Of a DNA stretch of 64,000 nt, positions 17,198-26,307 are shown in pieces. Below the pieces are notes generated by a model. That model was not told the DNA's origin. It saw only the letters and a program-made list of their open reading frames with translations, and did not search any database. The stretch's first letter is position 1. Each line of letters begins with the position of its first letter. The stretch spans positions 9,598 to 73,597 of the forward strand of contig JBGAPI010000025.1 in the NCBI GenBank assembly GCA_044221335.1, in the 5' to 3' direction. The position numbers and the translations under genes were made by a program. The stretch is from JBGAPI01 sp044221335 (GTDB lineage: Bacteria > Pseudomonadota > Gammaproteobacteria > Xanthomonadales > Ahniellaceae).

Positions 17198-20100
17198 ATG
17201 ATCCTCGCGTACCTCCCCCGACGGCTCCTGCGTCCTTTTGCCTGCGCCCTGCTGCTGGCCGGCGGCGCCGCGGTGGCCCGCGCCGAGCCCCCGGCGGCAC
17301 CGACGCCGGAGCAGGTCTTCGTCCGACTCGCCGACGAGGAACCCGACATCCGCGAGCAGGCGAAGCGCGGGGTCGACGCCGTCGCGGCAGGCGATCGGAC
17401 GGCACTGGCCGGCGCGGTCGAGGCTGCCGCGGCAGCGAACGCGGATTCCGCGGAAGAACTCGCGAGACTGCAGGCGCGGCTCGGCGACGACGCGTTGCCG
17501 CTGGCGCTGTTCCTCGCCGGCCAGAGCGCCGGCGCGAAGCGCGATGCCGCGGCACTGGCCGCGGCGGTCCAGAAACTCGACGGCACCGCCGGCGATCCGC
17601 GCGCCGCCGCCTACTCCGGCCACCTTCGCGTCACCCAGGCGCTGCTGGCCCGCGACGTCAAGGCGCTGATTGCCGCGGCCGAGGCCGACGTCGCGACCTG
17701 GAGTGCCCGCCGCGAGCCGGCCGCCCGCTGGTACGAGACCGAAGCGCTGCGTCGGCTCGCGCTGGCGCAGCGGATGAGCAGCCAGCATCAGGAATCGGTC
17801 GACAACTTCGGGAAGCTGGCGACGCTCGCGCAGCGCTACTTCGGCGCGGACTGCCAGCTCTCCCTGTCGGCGCGCAATGAACAGGCCAATGGGTTCGCCG
17901 GGCTCGGCCGCTACGGCGAGGCCAGCAGCATCTACGACCAGACGCTGGCGATCGCGCAGAAGCGTTTCGGCGAGCGCGACGCGCGCACCGCCGAGATGGA
18001 GATCGCGCTGGCCTCCAACCTGCAGGAGCTGCGCGACTACGAGTCCGCGCGGCGCCACTTCCTGGCCGCCGAACGCATCCTCGGCGCCGCCAGCGAGCCA
18101 CCGGCGTCGCTGCGCCTGCGTCTCGCGGTCAACTTCGGCAACGTGCTGCAGGAGACCGGCGACCTCGACGGCGCGATGTCCCGCTACAACCAGGCGCTCG
18201 AGCTGTCGCCGGAAAAGGCGGGCAACAATCGCACCCGCGCGATCGTGATCAACAACATCGGCAATACCGAGTTCCGCCGCGGCAACTACGCCGTCGCCGG
18301 CGAGCGCTTCCGCGACGCGCTGCGGCTGCGCGAGGCGGCCGAAGGGCCGAACTCGCCGGGACTCGCGTTCGCCCTCGAGGGACTCGGCTCGGCAGCGTTG
18401 GCGCAGCGGAATTTCGGCGAGGCCAAGACTCAGCTCATCCGTGCACTGGCGCTGCGCGAGGGCGCCGGGCAATGGCGCCATCCCGCGAGCATCAACACCC
18501 AGTTCGGCCTGGCGCTGGCGCTGTGGGGCCAGGGCGACCGCGAGGCCGCCTTCGCCGAGGCGTTGAAGGTCACCGAGCGACACCAGGCTTTCGTCAGCGC
18601 GATCGCCGAGGACTTCAGCGACCGCCAGAGCGCGCGCATGCACGACACCGTCGCGCCGGCCGCGGCGCTGGTGGTGACGCTGGCGGCGCTGTCCGGCGAT
18701 CCGAAGAAGATCGCCACCGCCTGGCAGCTCACGATGCGCGACCGCCAGCTGGTCGCCCGCAGCGAGGCGCGGCGGCTGGCCTTCGCCCGCGCGCAGAACG
18801 ATCCGAAGCTGGAACCGGTGTTCGACGCCTGGCGGCGTGCCAACCACGACCTCGGCAGCGCCTGGATGGCGGGCGACGCGTCGCCGGAGGTGGTGAAGCT
18901 GGTGGAAGCCGCCGAGCAGGCCGAACGGACTTTGTGGCGCACCCTGAAGCAGCAGGATCATGGCGCACTCGAGGACGCTCCCGCGCTCGCGACGCTCGCC
19001 GCGGCGCTGCCGCGGGACGGGCATCTGGTCGCCTATGCCGACGCGCTCGGCGACGACCCCGCGAGCTACGTGCTGACCGCCGGGCGCGAGGTCGAGGCGA
19101 GCGACCGCTACGCGTTCGTGCTCGACGCCCAAGGCGTGGTCCGCCTGACACGACTGGACTCGGTCCGCAGCAGCGACGCCGCGATCCGCGGCTGGTACAC
19201 CCTGCTGCGTGATCCCGCCTCCGATCCGGCCACGCTGGCCCTGCGCGGCGAGGATGTGCGGCGGCGCCTGCTCGACCCGACGCTGCCCGACGGGGTCGAC
19301 GGGCCGCTGTTCGTGGTGCCGACCGGCGAGATCCATCGACTGCCGTTCGCTGCCTTGCCGCTCGGCAAGGGATATCTGCTCGATCGCGATGCGCCGACCC
19401 ACTTCATCGCCCACGAAGGCGATCTGCTGCGCGCGGCGCTGCCGACGACGGCCGGCGCCGCGCTACTGGCCGGCGCACCCGACCTCGACGTCCGCGTCGA
19501 TGCCGACTGCGTGACCGGGGCGCTCGCCAGCCTGCCGCACGCCGAGCGCGAACTCGGGGCGATCGCGGCGCTGCTCGGCAGCACCCGGGCCGCACGTACC
19601 ACGCTGTTCGTCGGCCGCAATGCGACCAAGTCCCGGGTCGCCGCCGGGCTCGACGGCGCCGCCATCGTGCACCTCGCGACCCACGGCGTCAGCGCGGCCA
19701 GCGAGTGCGTCGATGCCCGTGTCGCCAGCCGCGGCGCCGCCGGCCAGACCCGGGGCGCCAGCCTGTCCGGCCGCAGCGGCGGCGGCGACGCGCAGCGCCC
19801 CGGCCGCACCGCCGGCCTCGCCTTCGTCGATCCCGCCACGCCCGGCCGCGTCGCCTTCATCAGCGCCGAGGAACTCGCCACCCACGACCTGTCGAAGGCG
19901 CAGTGGGTGGTGCTGTCGGCCTGTGACAGCGGCGTCGGGCCGATCAGTGCCAGTGAAGGCGTGTTCGGAATGCGCCGCGCGCTGCGCCTGGCCGGCGCCA
20001 ACACGGTGGTGATGAGTCTCTGGNNNNNNNCAGCGCCGACCTGATGCTCGCCCTCTACCAGCAGCGCTACAGCGCGCATTCCAGCGTCCCGCAGGCACTC

Positions 20101-20202
20101 GCCAACGCGATGCGCACCACGCTGTCGGCGCGACGCAAGCAGGGACTGTCCGACCACCCCTACTACTGGGCGGCGTTCGCGGCAGAGGGCGGCTGGAGGT
20201 AG
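17198..20202 (+). CDS. exported TPR-CHAT caspase-like protein (interrupted by Ns)
   Basis: About 1000 aa. A signal peptide (LLRPFACALLLAGGAAVARA) precedes a helical region with tetratricopeptide repeats (about residues 190-470, for example LGRYGEASSIYDQTLAIAQK and TGDLDGAMSRYNQALELSP). The C-terminal CHAT domain has the catalytic pair expected of this caspase-like family: His in IVHLATHG and Cys in VLSACDSG. Seven Ns at 20024-20030 fall right after VVMSLW; the coding frame resumes with SADLMLALYQQRY and ends HPYYWAAFAAEGGWR at TAG 20200-20202. The frames on either side do not match across 7 bases, so the true gap must be 8+3n. It closes the sigma/kinase cluster and is a likely effector, by inference. 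Confidence 0.85.
20024..20030. other. assembly gap (Ns) in the CHAT domain
   Basis: Seven ambiguous bases. Frame comparison of both sides shows the real missing length is not seven; family alignment (a W-x-VDD segment is usual here) suggests about 14-23 nt are missing. Confidence 0.9.
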
Positions 20203-20632
20203 GAGCCTCCTGCACTTCGCCGAAGTGCCGCCGTCGTGATCCAACGATGCGGCGGTGTGATTCCCCTCGTTCACTGCCCGCGCCAGGAGCGCGCGCGAAC
20301 AGCGAAGCTGGCCCGGAGGGCGGCGGGCAGGATTGCCCGCCGTCCGGGGGCGGCCCGGTGCCTGGCACCGGGCCAGGGTTGTGGGAGCAATACATGGCCT
20401 TTGAAGTCCGAGCGTTGGGGCTCCATCAGGCGTCCAGTTCTATGGAATCGGCGTGAGCCGCGATGTCCGAGGGACGTGAGTTCCGAATGCGAGGCCTCGC
20501 CGGTCGCGACTTGCGTCGCACGGACATCCCGGCGCGCGCAGTGAACAAGGGGGCTCACACAGCAGCTTCGTTTGCCGACGTCAGCGGCACGGCATCGGAG
20601 TGCAGAGGACTCGCACACGCCCCCCAAACGAA
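20203..20632. other. repeat-rich intergenic region
   Basis: No gene supported. It contains a 10-bp perfect hairpin (20352-20361 with 20365-20374, GGCCCGGTGC and complement), a GGGCAGGATTGCCC palindrome near 20330, and a GGAGG...CCTCC hairpin around the stop codon of the CHAT gene. The composition resembles accumulated palindromic repeats. Confidence 0.5.
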
Positions 20633-20655
20633 GGGGCCCGCACGTAGCGGGCCCC
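20633..20655 (-). terminator. intrinsic terminator of the ydcH-like gene
   Basis: 9-bp stem GGGGCCCGC/GCGGGCCCC with 5-nt loop, followed on the minus strand by TTCGTTT. It lies 25 nt after the stop of the YdcH-like gene. Confidence 0.7.
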
Positions 20656-20679
20656 GGATGCATCCGAATGGCTCCAGCG

Positions 20680-20904
20680 TCAGTGCGGAGCGCGGCGATG
20701 CCGATCGAACATGTTGGTGAGTCTGTCCTTGGCCCAGAGCTTTTCCTTCTTCAGCCTGACCAGGGTGATGTCGTCCAATGGCAACACTCCGAGTTCAGCG
20801 TCCAGCACCTGCTTGTCGAGCTCGCGGTGACGCATGAACAGGCTGCGGAACTCCGCGTCGCACTGCATCAGCGATTCGACTTCCTGCTGTTGTCCTTCGA
20901 ACAT
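20680..20904 (-). CDS. YdcH family (DUF465) small protein
   Basis: 74-aa helical protein: MFEGQQQEVESLMQCDAEF, then FRSLFMRHRELDKQVLDAE and LVRLKKEKLWAKDRL, the pattern of the DUF465/YdcH family, short coiled-coil proteins of unknown function. GAGGAGG lies just upstream of the ATG at 20904. It is preceded by a 35-codon open frame with its own terminator and followed by an intrinsic terminator. Confidence 0.8.
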   Translation of the reverse strand: MFEGQQQEVESLMQCDAEFRSLFMRHRELDKQVLDAELGVLPLDDITLVRLKKEKLWAKDRLTNMFDRHRRAPH

Positions 20905-20926
20905 CCGCCTTCCTCCTCAAATGCGA

Positions 20927-20954
20927 ACGCCCCGGGCCTTGCGGCCTGGGGCGT
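20927..20954 (-). terminator. hairpin terminator between the 35-codon frame and ydcH
   Basis: Stem ACGCCCC/GGGGCGT with an inner GGCC/GGCC helix, followed by TTCGCATTT on the minus strand. It sits between a small open frame and the YdcH start, in the position of an attenuator. Confidence 0.55.
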
Positions 20955-21062
20955 CTAGGGTTCGACCAGATCTTCGGGAGCGGTGTCGTGATCCTGCTTG
21001 CCGACACCGCGCGCGGCGCGATGCGCGGCGGCGGTCTCCTGAGTGCAAGCCGGAACCTTCAT
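20955..21062 (-). CDS. possible 35-aa small protein upstream of ydcH
   Basis: Too short for routine calling, but it has GGGAG 6 nt before the ATG and ends two bases before a hairpin terminator. The product starts MKVPACTQETAAAHRAARG and ends in an acidic tail (DTAPEDLVEP). No family is recognised and no membrane segment is present. It could be a small protein or a leader peptide; conservation of the frame in relatives would decide. Confidence 0.4.
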   Translation of the reverse strand: MKVPACTQETAAAHRAARGVGKQDHDTAPEDLVEP

Positions 21063-21463
21063 CTGCGACTCCCGTTCCGCACCGGACGAGTCTGGTGCTT
21101 GGGAACCACCCTACGCCGATTTACGGCTCCCGGCAACCGGAACCGACCGAGAACTTTGTGACGGGGTCGTGTCATTCCAGTGTCCGGAAATCGCTCGGAA
21201 AACCGGAGGGACAGTAGGGAATCGTTAAACCGGATGGAGGCACCTCCGGATGCCCCACGCTGCAACCTCGCCGGCGCGGATTGATGCCATGACTGCATGA
21301 ATCGGCGTCCGGGACCCGCTGTCCTGCGCGACGCGGGCACGGTCCGGCCGCCCCGTCGGACCAGCCGGTCCACCCGGTTCCTGCCGCCCTGCTTCGTGGC
21401 GCAACGGGCCCGATCGGCCCGCGTGGGCCCGGCGGCAAGGTCGCCGACGGCCGCGGCTGTGCG
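21063..21463. other. intergenic region between ydcH unit and ompA-like gene
   Basis: About 400 nt with no supportable gene. It includes short GC-rich inverted motifs (for example GCCCGATCGGCCCGC near 21410) after the ompA-like gene, one of which may end its transcript. No T-rich terminator is clear. Confidence 0.4.
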
Positions 21464-22435
21464 CTAAGGGGCGAGGACGATGATGTCGACGCGACGGTTG
21501 CGGGCCCGACCGGCGGCATCGCCGTTGTCGGCGATCGGCTGGGTCTCCCCGAATCCGACGACGGTGATCCGCGTCGCAGCGACGCCCTTCGCGACCAGCG
21601 CGTCGCGCACCGCGCCGGCCCGCTGTTCGGACAGTTTCTGGTTGAGGGCCTCGCCGCCCCGATTGTCGGTATGGCCTTCGATCCGGATCGCACGCGTCGG
21701 ATTGCGGTCGACGAACTCCAGGACCCGCTCCAGGTGGGCCAGCGCCTCCGGCTCCAGGCTGGCCTTGCCGGTCGCGAAGGCGTAGTCGCCGAGCGTCATC
21801 ACCTCGCCGCGCGCATCGCGCTCGGCGGTCAGCTTCGACATCTGCTCGCGCAGGCTGGCCGCGGCCTCGACCGCGAGCGCCGCCTCGCGCTTGGCGAGCT
21901 TCGCCTCCTCGGCCTGCGCCTCGGCGACCCGGCGCTGCTGGTCGGCCTGCGCCATCGCTGCCGCAACGGCCTGCTCGCTGGCCTCGCGCTCGGCCTCGGC
22001 CTGCTCCGCCGCCTGCCGGGCCCGTTCCGCTTCCTCCTCGCGGGCCAGCGTCTGCACGCGCAACCGCTCGGCTTCAAGGCGTGCGCGCTCGGCGTCGCGC
22101 CGGCTGGCCTCGAGCAGGATGCGGTCATGCTCGCGATCGAGCTCGGCGATCTGTGCCTTCAGCCGGGCGGTTCGGGCGGAGGCGAACGCGATGTCGACCC
22201 GGCGATCGGCGATGTAGACCCGCTGTGCCCGCTCCGCATTGCTGGCCGGCTCCGCCAGCCGCCGCACCGCGTCACGCGCCCGCGCCAGCTCTGTCGGCGC
22301 CAGCCCGGCAAGCTCGGGATCGGCCTCCAGCTGGGACAGTGCCTGGTTGAGGCGCTCGGCATCGAGGTCCCGCTTCTCCGCCCACGCACTGGCCGAGACC
22401 AGGGCGACGACGCCCAACAGTACGAAGCGTCTCAT
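21464..22435 (-). CDS. OmpA-family peptidoglycan-binding protein
   Basis: 323 aa. Signal peptide MRRFVLLGVVALVSASAWA, a DUF4398-like helical stretch, a long alanine/glutamate-rich coiled coil (about residues 85-215), and a C-terminal OmpA domain (TLGDYAFATGKASLEPEAL, IRIEGHTDNRGGEALNQKLSEQRA, GFGETQPIADN, RRVDI) that anchors to peptidoglycan in the periplasm. The start overlaps the upstream lipoprotein stop by 4 nt (ATGA), so both are one operon and probably act together in envelope linkage. Confidence 0.9.
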   Translation of the reverse strand: MRRFVLLGVVALVSASAWAEKRDLDAERLNQALSQLEADPELAGLAPTELARARDAVRRLAEPASNAERAQRVYIADRRVDIAFASARTARLKAQIAELDREHDRILLEASRRDAERARLEAERLRVQTLAREEEAERARQAAEQAEAEREASEQAVAAAMAQADQQRRVAEAQAEEAKLAKREAALAVEAAASLREQMSKLTAERDARGEVMTLGDYAFATGKASLEPEALAHLERVLEFVDRNPTRAIRIEGHTDNRGGEALNQKLSEQRAGAVRDALVAKGVAATRITVVGFGETQPIADNGDAAGRARNRRVDIIVLAP

Positions 22436-22827
22436 TGCGCCTTCTCCCCACGCTCGAGTTCCCGCTTCAATCGCTGGTTCTCGGCGCTCTTGCGCTCCAT
22501 CTCGGCACGCGCCTTGTTCTGCCGGGACTTGGCCGACGCCAGCTCGGCGTCCACTTCCGCCGCTTCCGCCAGGGCCGCGGCCCGGGCGTAATCATGTTTG
22601 GCGCTGGCGGCGTTGGCCGCTGCCAGCTTGTCGTCGGCATTGCGCAGGTCGACCGGCGCATAGGTCGCCGCCTCGAGTGCCGCGGCGGAATCGCGGGCGG
22701 ACTGGGCATCGCTCAGCAGGGCGGTGGGCGGCGGCACCGAGGCGCAACCGCCGAGGATGAGGAGCCCCGCGAAGAAAATGCCGCAGGTGCCGAGACGCGC
22801 ATGGATTTTTTCAACGGGGGATGTCAT
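22432..22827 (-). CDS. DUF4398 lipoprotein
   Basis: 131-aa lipoprotein. The N-terminal membrane segment (CGIFFAGLLILGG) ends in the lipobox LGGC, so the mature protein would be lipidated at that Cys and exported. The rest is helical and alanine-rich (SARDSAAALEAATYAPVDL, ADDKLAAANAASAKHDYAR), typical of DUF4398, with a charged C-terminal coiled coil. It is translationally coupled to the OmpA-like gene (4-nt overlap) and divergent from pilU across about 100 nt. Confidence 0.82.
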   Translation of the reverse strand: MTSPVEKIHARLGTCGIFFAGLLILGGCASVPPPTALLSDAQSARDSAAALEAATYAPVDLRNADDKLAAANAASAKHDYARAAALAEAAEVDAELASAKSRQNKARAEMERKSAENQRLKRELERGEKAQ

Positions 22828-22929
22828 AAATGATTCGTCAGCGCAGTCGCCGGGCGGCGTCTGCGCTATTTTGAGTTCCGCCTCCGGATGGCGCAATCCG
22901 CGCCTACGCCGACCCGACCGGGAGTCGCC

Positions 22930-24048
22930 ATGGACATCGGATATTTCCTCAAGTTGATGACGGAGAAAGGCGCCTCCGACATGTTCCTCACCACCGGCGC
23001 GCCGGTCCACATCAAGGTCGAGGGCAAGCTCTATCCGCTCGGAAACACCGGCCTGCCCGGCGGCATGGTGAAGAAGATCGCCTACTCGCTGATGGACGAG
23101 GGACAGGTCCCGGCCTTCGAGCGCGACTACGAGATGAACATGGCGATCGCCGTCAAGGACGCCGGCCGCTTCCGCGTCAACGTGTTCAAGCAGCGCGGCG
23201 AGGTCGGCATGGTGATCCGCTCGATCAAGAGCGAGATCCCGAACTTCGACCAGCTGAAGCTGCCGCAGGTGCTGGCGGATCTGGTGATGGAGCCGCGCGG
23301 ACTGATCCTGGTGGTCGGCGCGACCGGCTCCGGCAAGTCGACGTCACTCGCCGCGATGATCGACTACCGCAACGTCAATTCCAGCGGCCACATCCTCACG
23401 ATCGAGGACCCGATCGAGTTCCTGCACCGGCACAAGAAGTCGATCGTCAACCAGCGCGAGGTCGGCCTCGACACCAAGACCTACCACGAGGCGCTGAAGA
23501 ACGCGATGCGCGAAGCGCCGGACGTGATCCTGATCGGCGAGATCCGCGACGTCGACACCATGGAGGCCGCGATCCAGTTCTCCGAAACCGGCCACCTCTG
23601 CCTCGCCACCCTGCACTCCAACAACGCCGACCAGACCATCGAGCGCATCCTCAACTTCTTCCCGGAATCGGCGCACAAGAACATCCTGATGAACCTGGCG
23701 CTGAACCTGAAGGCGGTGGTGTCGCAGCGTCTGGTGATCGGCAAGGATGGCCGCCGGCTGCCGGCGGTCGAGGTGCTGATCAATACGCCGATGATCCGCG
23801 ACCTGATGCGCCGCGGCCAGGTGCATGAGATCAAGGAGGCAATGGACCGCTCGCTGGAGGAAGGCATGCAGACCTTCGACCAGGCGCTGTACACGATGTA
23901 CCGCGAGGGCAAGATCGAACTCGAGGAAGCGCTCAACAAGGCGGACTCGCGCGACGGCCTGGCCCTGAAGGTCCGACTGGCGGAAGGTGGCGGCGAAGGT
24001 GCCGCGGCTTCGAGCCTGGTCGGGATGAACGACCCCTACGCCTTCTGA
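22930..24048 (+). CDS. pilU: type IV pilus retraction ATPase PilU
   Basis: 372-aa hexameric ATPase that assists PilT in pulling back type IV pili. Motifs: Walker A GATGSGKST, Asp box ILTIEDPIEF, Walker B VILIGEIRD, and the His box TGHLCLATLHSNNADQTIERI. The C-terminus (GGGEGAAASSLVGMNDPYAF) lacks the AIRNLIR motif of PilT, which with the N-terminus (MDIGYFLKLMTEKGASDMF) fits PilU. GGGAG precedes the ATG at 22930. pilT is not in the window. Confidence 0.92.
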   Translation: MDIGYFLKLMTEKGASDMFLTTGAPVHIKVEGKLYPLGNTGLPGGMVKKIAYSLMDEGQVPAFERDYEMNMAIAVKDAGRFRVNVFKQRGEVGMVIRSIKSEIPNFDQLKLPQVLADLVMEPRGLILVVGATGSGKSTSLAAMIDYRNVNSSGHILTIEDPIEFLHRHKKSIVNQREVGLDTKTYHEALKNAMREAPDVILIGEIRDVDTMEAAIQFSETGHLCLATLHSNNADQTIERILNFFPESAHKNILMNLALNLKAVVSQRLVIGKDGRRLPAVEVLINTPMIRDLMRRGQVHEIKEAMDRSLEEGMQTFDQALYTMYREGKIELEEALNKADSRDGLALKVRLAEGGGEGAAASSLVGMNDPYAF

Positions 24049-24325
24049 TCGGACGCAGGAGCGGCCATCACCGCATTCGGAGCCGAGAAACACGCCAGAC
24101 GGCACAAGGTGCCGGCGCACTGTGGTGTCCGCCAGCCCTGAATCGCACCGATGCGCGGACCGATCCCGCGGAGGCGCGCACTGACCTTCTCCTGCAGCCG
24201 CTGGTCGGTTTCGGATCTCGGAACGCGGGTCGGGCGCCGAATCGGACGTTCCCGAACCGCAGCCGGACGCTGGCGGTCGCGAGGGCGAGGAGTCGCGGCG
24301 CTGACGACGGCGCGCAGGGCGCGCC

Positions 24326-24991
24326 TCAGGGTGCAGGCGCGTCCGGCTGCTTTTCCGGTCGCGCGGCGTCGAAGGCCGGGTCCTTGAGGCAGGTGTCGTA
24401 GATCCGCCGGATGGTCGGATACGCATCGAGCGGCAGGCGGAAGCGCAACGCGTTGTAGACCTGCGGCACCAGGCAAATGTCGGCGAGCGAGGGCACGTCG
24501 CCCTCGCAGAACTCACCGGTCGAGGGATTGGAGGTGAGCAGCTCCTCGAGCGTGTCGAAGCCAAGCCGGATCCAGTGCTGCACCCAGAGGTCACGCTCTT
24601 CCTGCGGGACCTTTAACTCGCGCTCTAGATACTGCTGCACCCGCAGGTTGTTGAGCGGGTGGATGTCGCAGGCCACGACCTGCGCGAGGCCGCGGGCCCG
24701 GGCGCGTTCGCGCGCCGTGACCGGCAGCAGACGCGGGCCGTCGAAGGTCTCCTCGATGTACTCGACGATCGCCATCGACTGGCGGATCACCCGCTCGCCG
24801 TGCAGCAGCACCGGGATCAGTTCCTGCGGATTCACCGACTTGAAGCCGGGAAGGTGCTGCTCGCCGCCATCTTTCGCGAGGTTGACGGCGATCTGCTCGT
24901 ACTGCAGCTCTTTCAGGTTCAACGCGATCCGCACCCGGTAGGCGGCACTGGAACGCCAGTAGCTGTAGAGCCTCAAGCGGTCAGTCGCCAT
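24326..24991 (-). CDS. maiA: maleylacetoacetate isomerase (zeta-class GST)
   Basis: Isomerises maleylacetoacetate to fumarylacetoacetate, the third step of homogentisate breakdown, with glutathione. 221 aa; zeta-class signature SSAAYRVRIALNLK at residues 13-26, QSMAIVEYIEETF, and the C-terminal DICLVPQVYNALRF. The start at 24991 (MATDRLRLYSYWRSS) is clear. It belongs with hmgA, hppD and fahA upstream on the same strand, separated from fahA by 314 nt of inverted repeats. The 277-nt gap to pilU holds no gene. Confidence 0.93.
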   Translation of the reverse strand: MATDRLRLYSYWRSSAAYRVRIALNLKELQYEQIAVNLAKDGGEQHLPGFKSVNPQELIPVLLHGERVIRQSMAIVEYIEETFDGPRLLPVTARERARARGLAQVVACDIHPLNNLRVQQYLERELKVPQEERDLWVQHWIRLGFDTLEELLTSNPSTGEFCEGDVPSLADICLVPQVYNALRFRLPLDAYPTIRRIYDTCLKDPAFDAARPEKQPDAPAP

Positions 24992-25059
24992 GGCGCGCTC
25001 CTCGCGTTGCTACGCAAATCGACTGTTCGACTTTAACCCAGGGGCACCGAGCCCAACAA

Positions 25060-25282
25060 GGCGCTGGATTGCTTCGCTGCGATCGCAATGACGGGACCGG
25101 GGCGGGCGGAATAACCCGTCATTGCGAGGAGGAGCGCAGCGACGACGAAGCAATCCAGTGCCCTTGCTCTTGCTCCGGCGCCAAGAAGAGCGAAGGCGCT
25201 GGATTGCTTCGCTGCGCTCGCAATGACGGGACTGGGGCGGGCAAATGAACCCGTCGTCGCGAGGAGGAGCGCAACGACGGGC
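25060..25282. repeat. cluster of four inverted CATTGCGAG...GCAATCC repeats
   Basis: Copies at about 25060-25095 (minus), 25115-25162 (plus), 25195-25230 (minus) and a decayed one at 25250-25280 (plus). Neighbouring copies are in opposite orientation, so the cluster can fold into two long hairpins. It fills most of the 314-nt gap between maiA and fahA. Same family as 14806 and 58028-58123. Confidence 0.85.
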
Positions 25283-25305
25283 TTGCGATGCCGATCGTCC
25301 TGCGG

Positions 25306-26307
25306 TCAGCCCGCCGCCGCGATCACCTGTTCGATCGCCCCAAACACGCTGACGCCGGCGCGGTCGAACATTTCGATGCGCACGACGTCGCCGAACTTCA
25401 TGAACGGTGTCGTCGGCTTGCCGTCGCGGATGATCTCGAGCATGCGCTTCTCGGCGAAGCAGGAGGCGCCGCGCGATTCGTCCTGGTTCGCGATGGTGCC
25501 GGATCCGACGATCGTGCCGGCCGACAACGGCCGCGATTTCGCCGCATGGGCGACCAGCTGCGCGAAATTGAACTGCATGTCCTCGCCCGCCTCCGGCGCA
25601 CCGAACCACGCACCATTGATATGGGAAACGAGAGGCAGGCAGACCTTGCTGTCCTGCCACGCGTCGCCGAGCTCGTCCGGCGTCACGAACACCGGCGACA
25701 GCGCCGAGCGCGGCTTCGACTGCAGGAAGCCGAAGCCCTTCTCGAGCTCGGCCGGAATGAGATTGCGCAGCGACACGTCGTTGACCAGGCCGATCAGCTG
25801 GATGTGGCCGGCGGCGTCCGCGGCGGACACCGCCATCGGAACGTCGTCGGTGACGATCACCACCTCGGCCTCGAGGTCGATGCCATAGTCCTCGCTCGGC
25901 ACCCGGACCGGATCGCGCGGCCCGTAGAAGCCGGCGCTGACCGCCTGGTACATCAGCGGATCGACGTAGAAGCTGTCCGGCACCTTCGCGCCGCGGGCGC
26001 GTCGCACGCGCTCGACGTGCGGCAGGTAGGCGCTGCCATCGACGAACTCGTAGGCGCGCGGCAGCGGTGCCGCCAGCGCCGCCGGATCGAGCGCGAACAC
26101 CGGCTCGCCATTCAGCGTCTCGGCCTTGCCGGCCAGGTTCAACGCCTCCGACACCGCGTTGAGGCGCGGCGCGGTGTTTTCCCAGTCTTCCAGCGCGCGC
26201 TGCAGCGTCGGGGCGATGTCGGGGACGCGCACCGCGCGGGTGAGATCGCGGGAAGCGACGACCAGCGTGCCGTCGCGGCCGCCGTCCTTCAAAGTAGCGA
26301 GCTTCAT
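25306..26307 (-). CDS. fahA: fumarylacetoacetase (FAH family)
   Basis: Cleaves fumarylacetoacetate to fumarate and acetoacetate, the last step of tyrosine catabolism. 333 aa, the usual size of the bacterial form. Motifs: the acidic metal site in DYGIDLEAEVVIVTDDVP, VNDVSLRNLIP, KGFGFLQSKPRSALSPVFV, and GTIVGSGTIANQDES, with GDVVRIEMFDRAG near the C-terminus. It starts MKLATLKDGGRDGTLVVASR at 26307, overlapping the upstream membrane protein gene by 4 nt (ATGA). Confidence 0.92.
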   Translation of the reverse strand: MKLATLKDGGRDGTLVVASRDLTRAVRVPDIAPTLQRALEDWENTAPRLNAVSEALNLAGKAETLNGEPVFALDPAALAAPLPRAYEFVDGSAYLPHVERVRRARGAKVPDSFYVDPLMYQAVSAGFYGPRDPVRVPSEDYGIDLEAEVVIVTDDVPMAVSAADAAGHIQLIGLVNDVSLRNLIPAELEKGFGFLQSKPRSALSPVFVTPDELGDAWQDSKVCLPLVSHINGAWFGAPEAGEDMQFNFAQLVAHAAKSRPLSAGTIVGSGTIANQDESRGASCFAEKRMLEIIRDGKPTTPFMKFGDVVRIEMFDRAGVSVFGAIEQVIAAAG

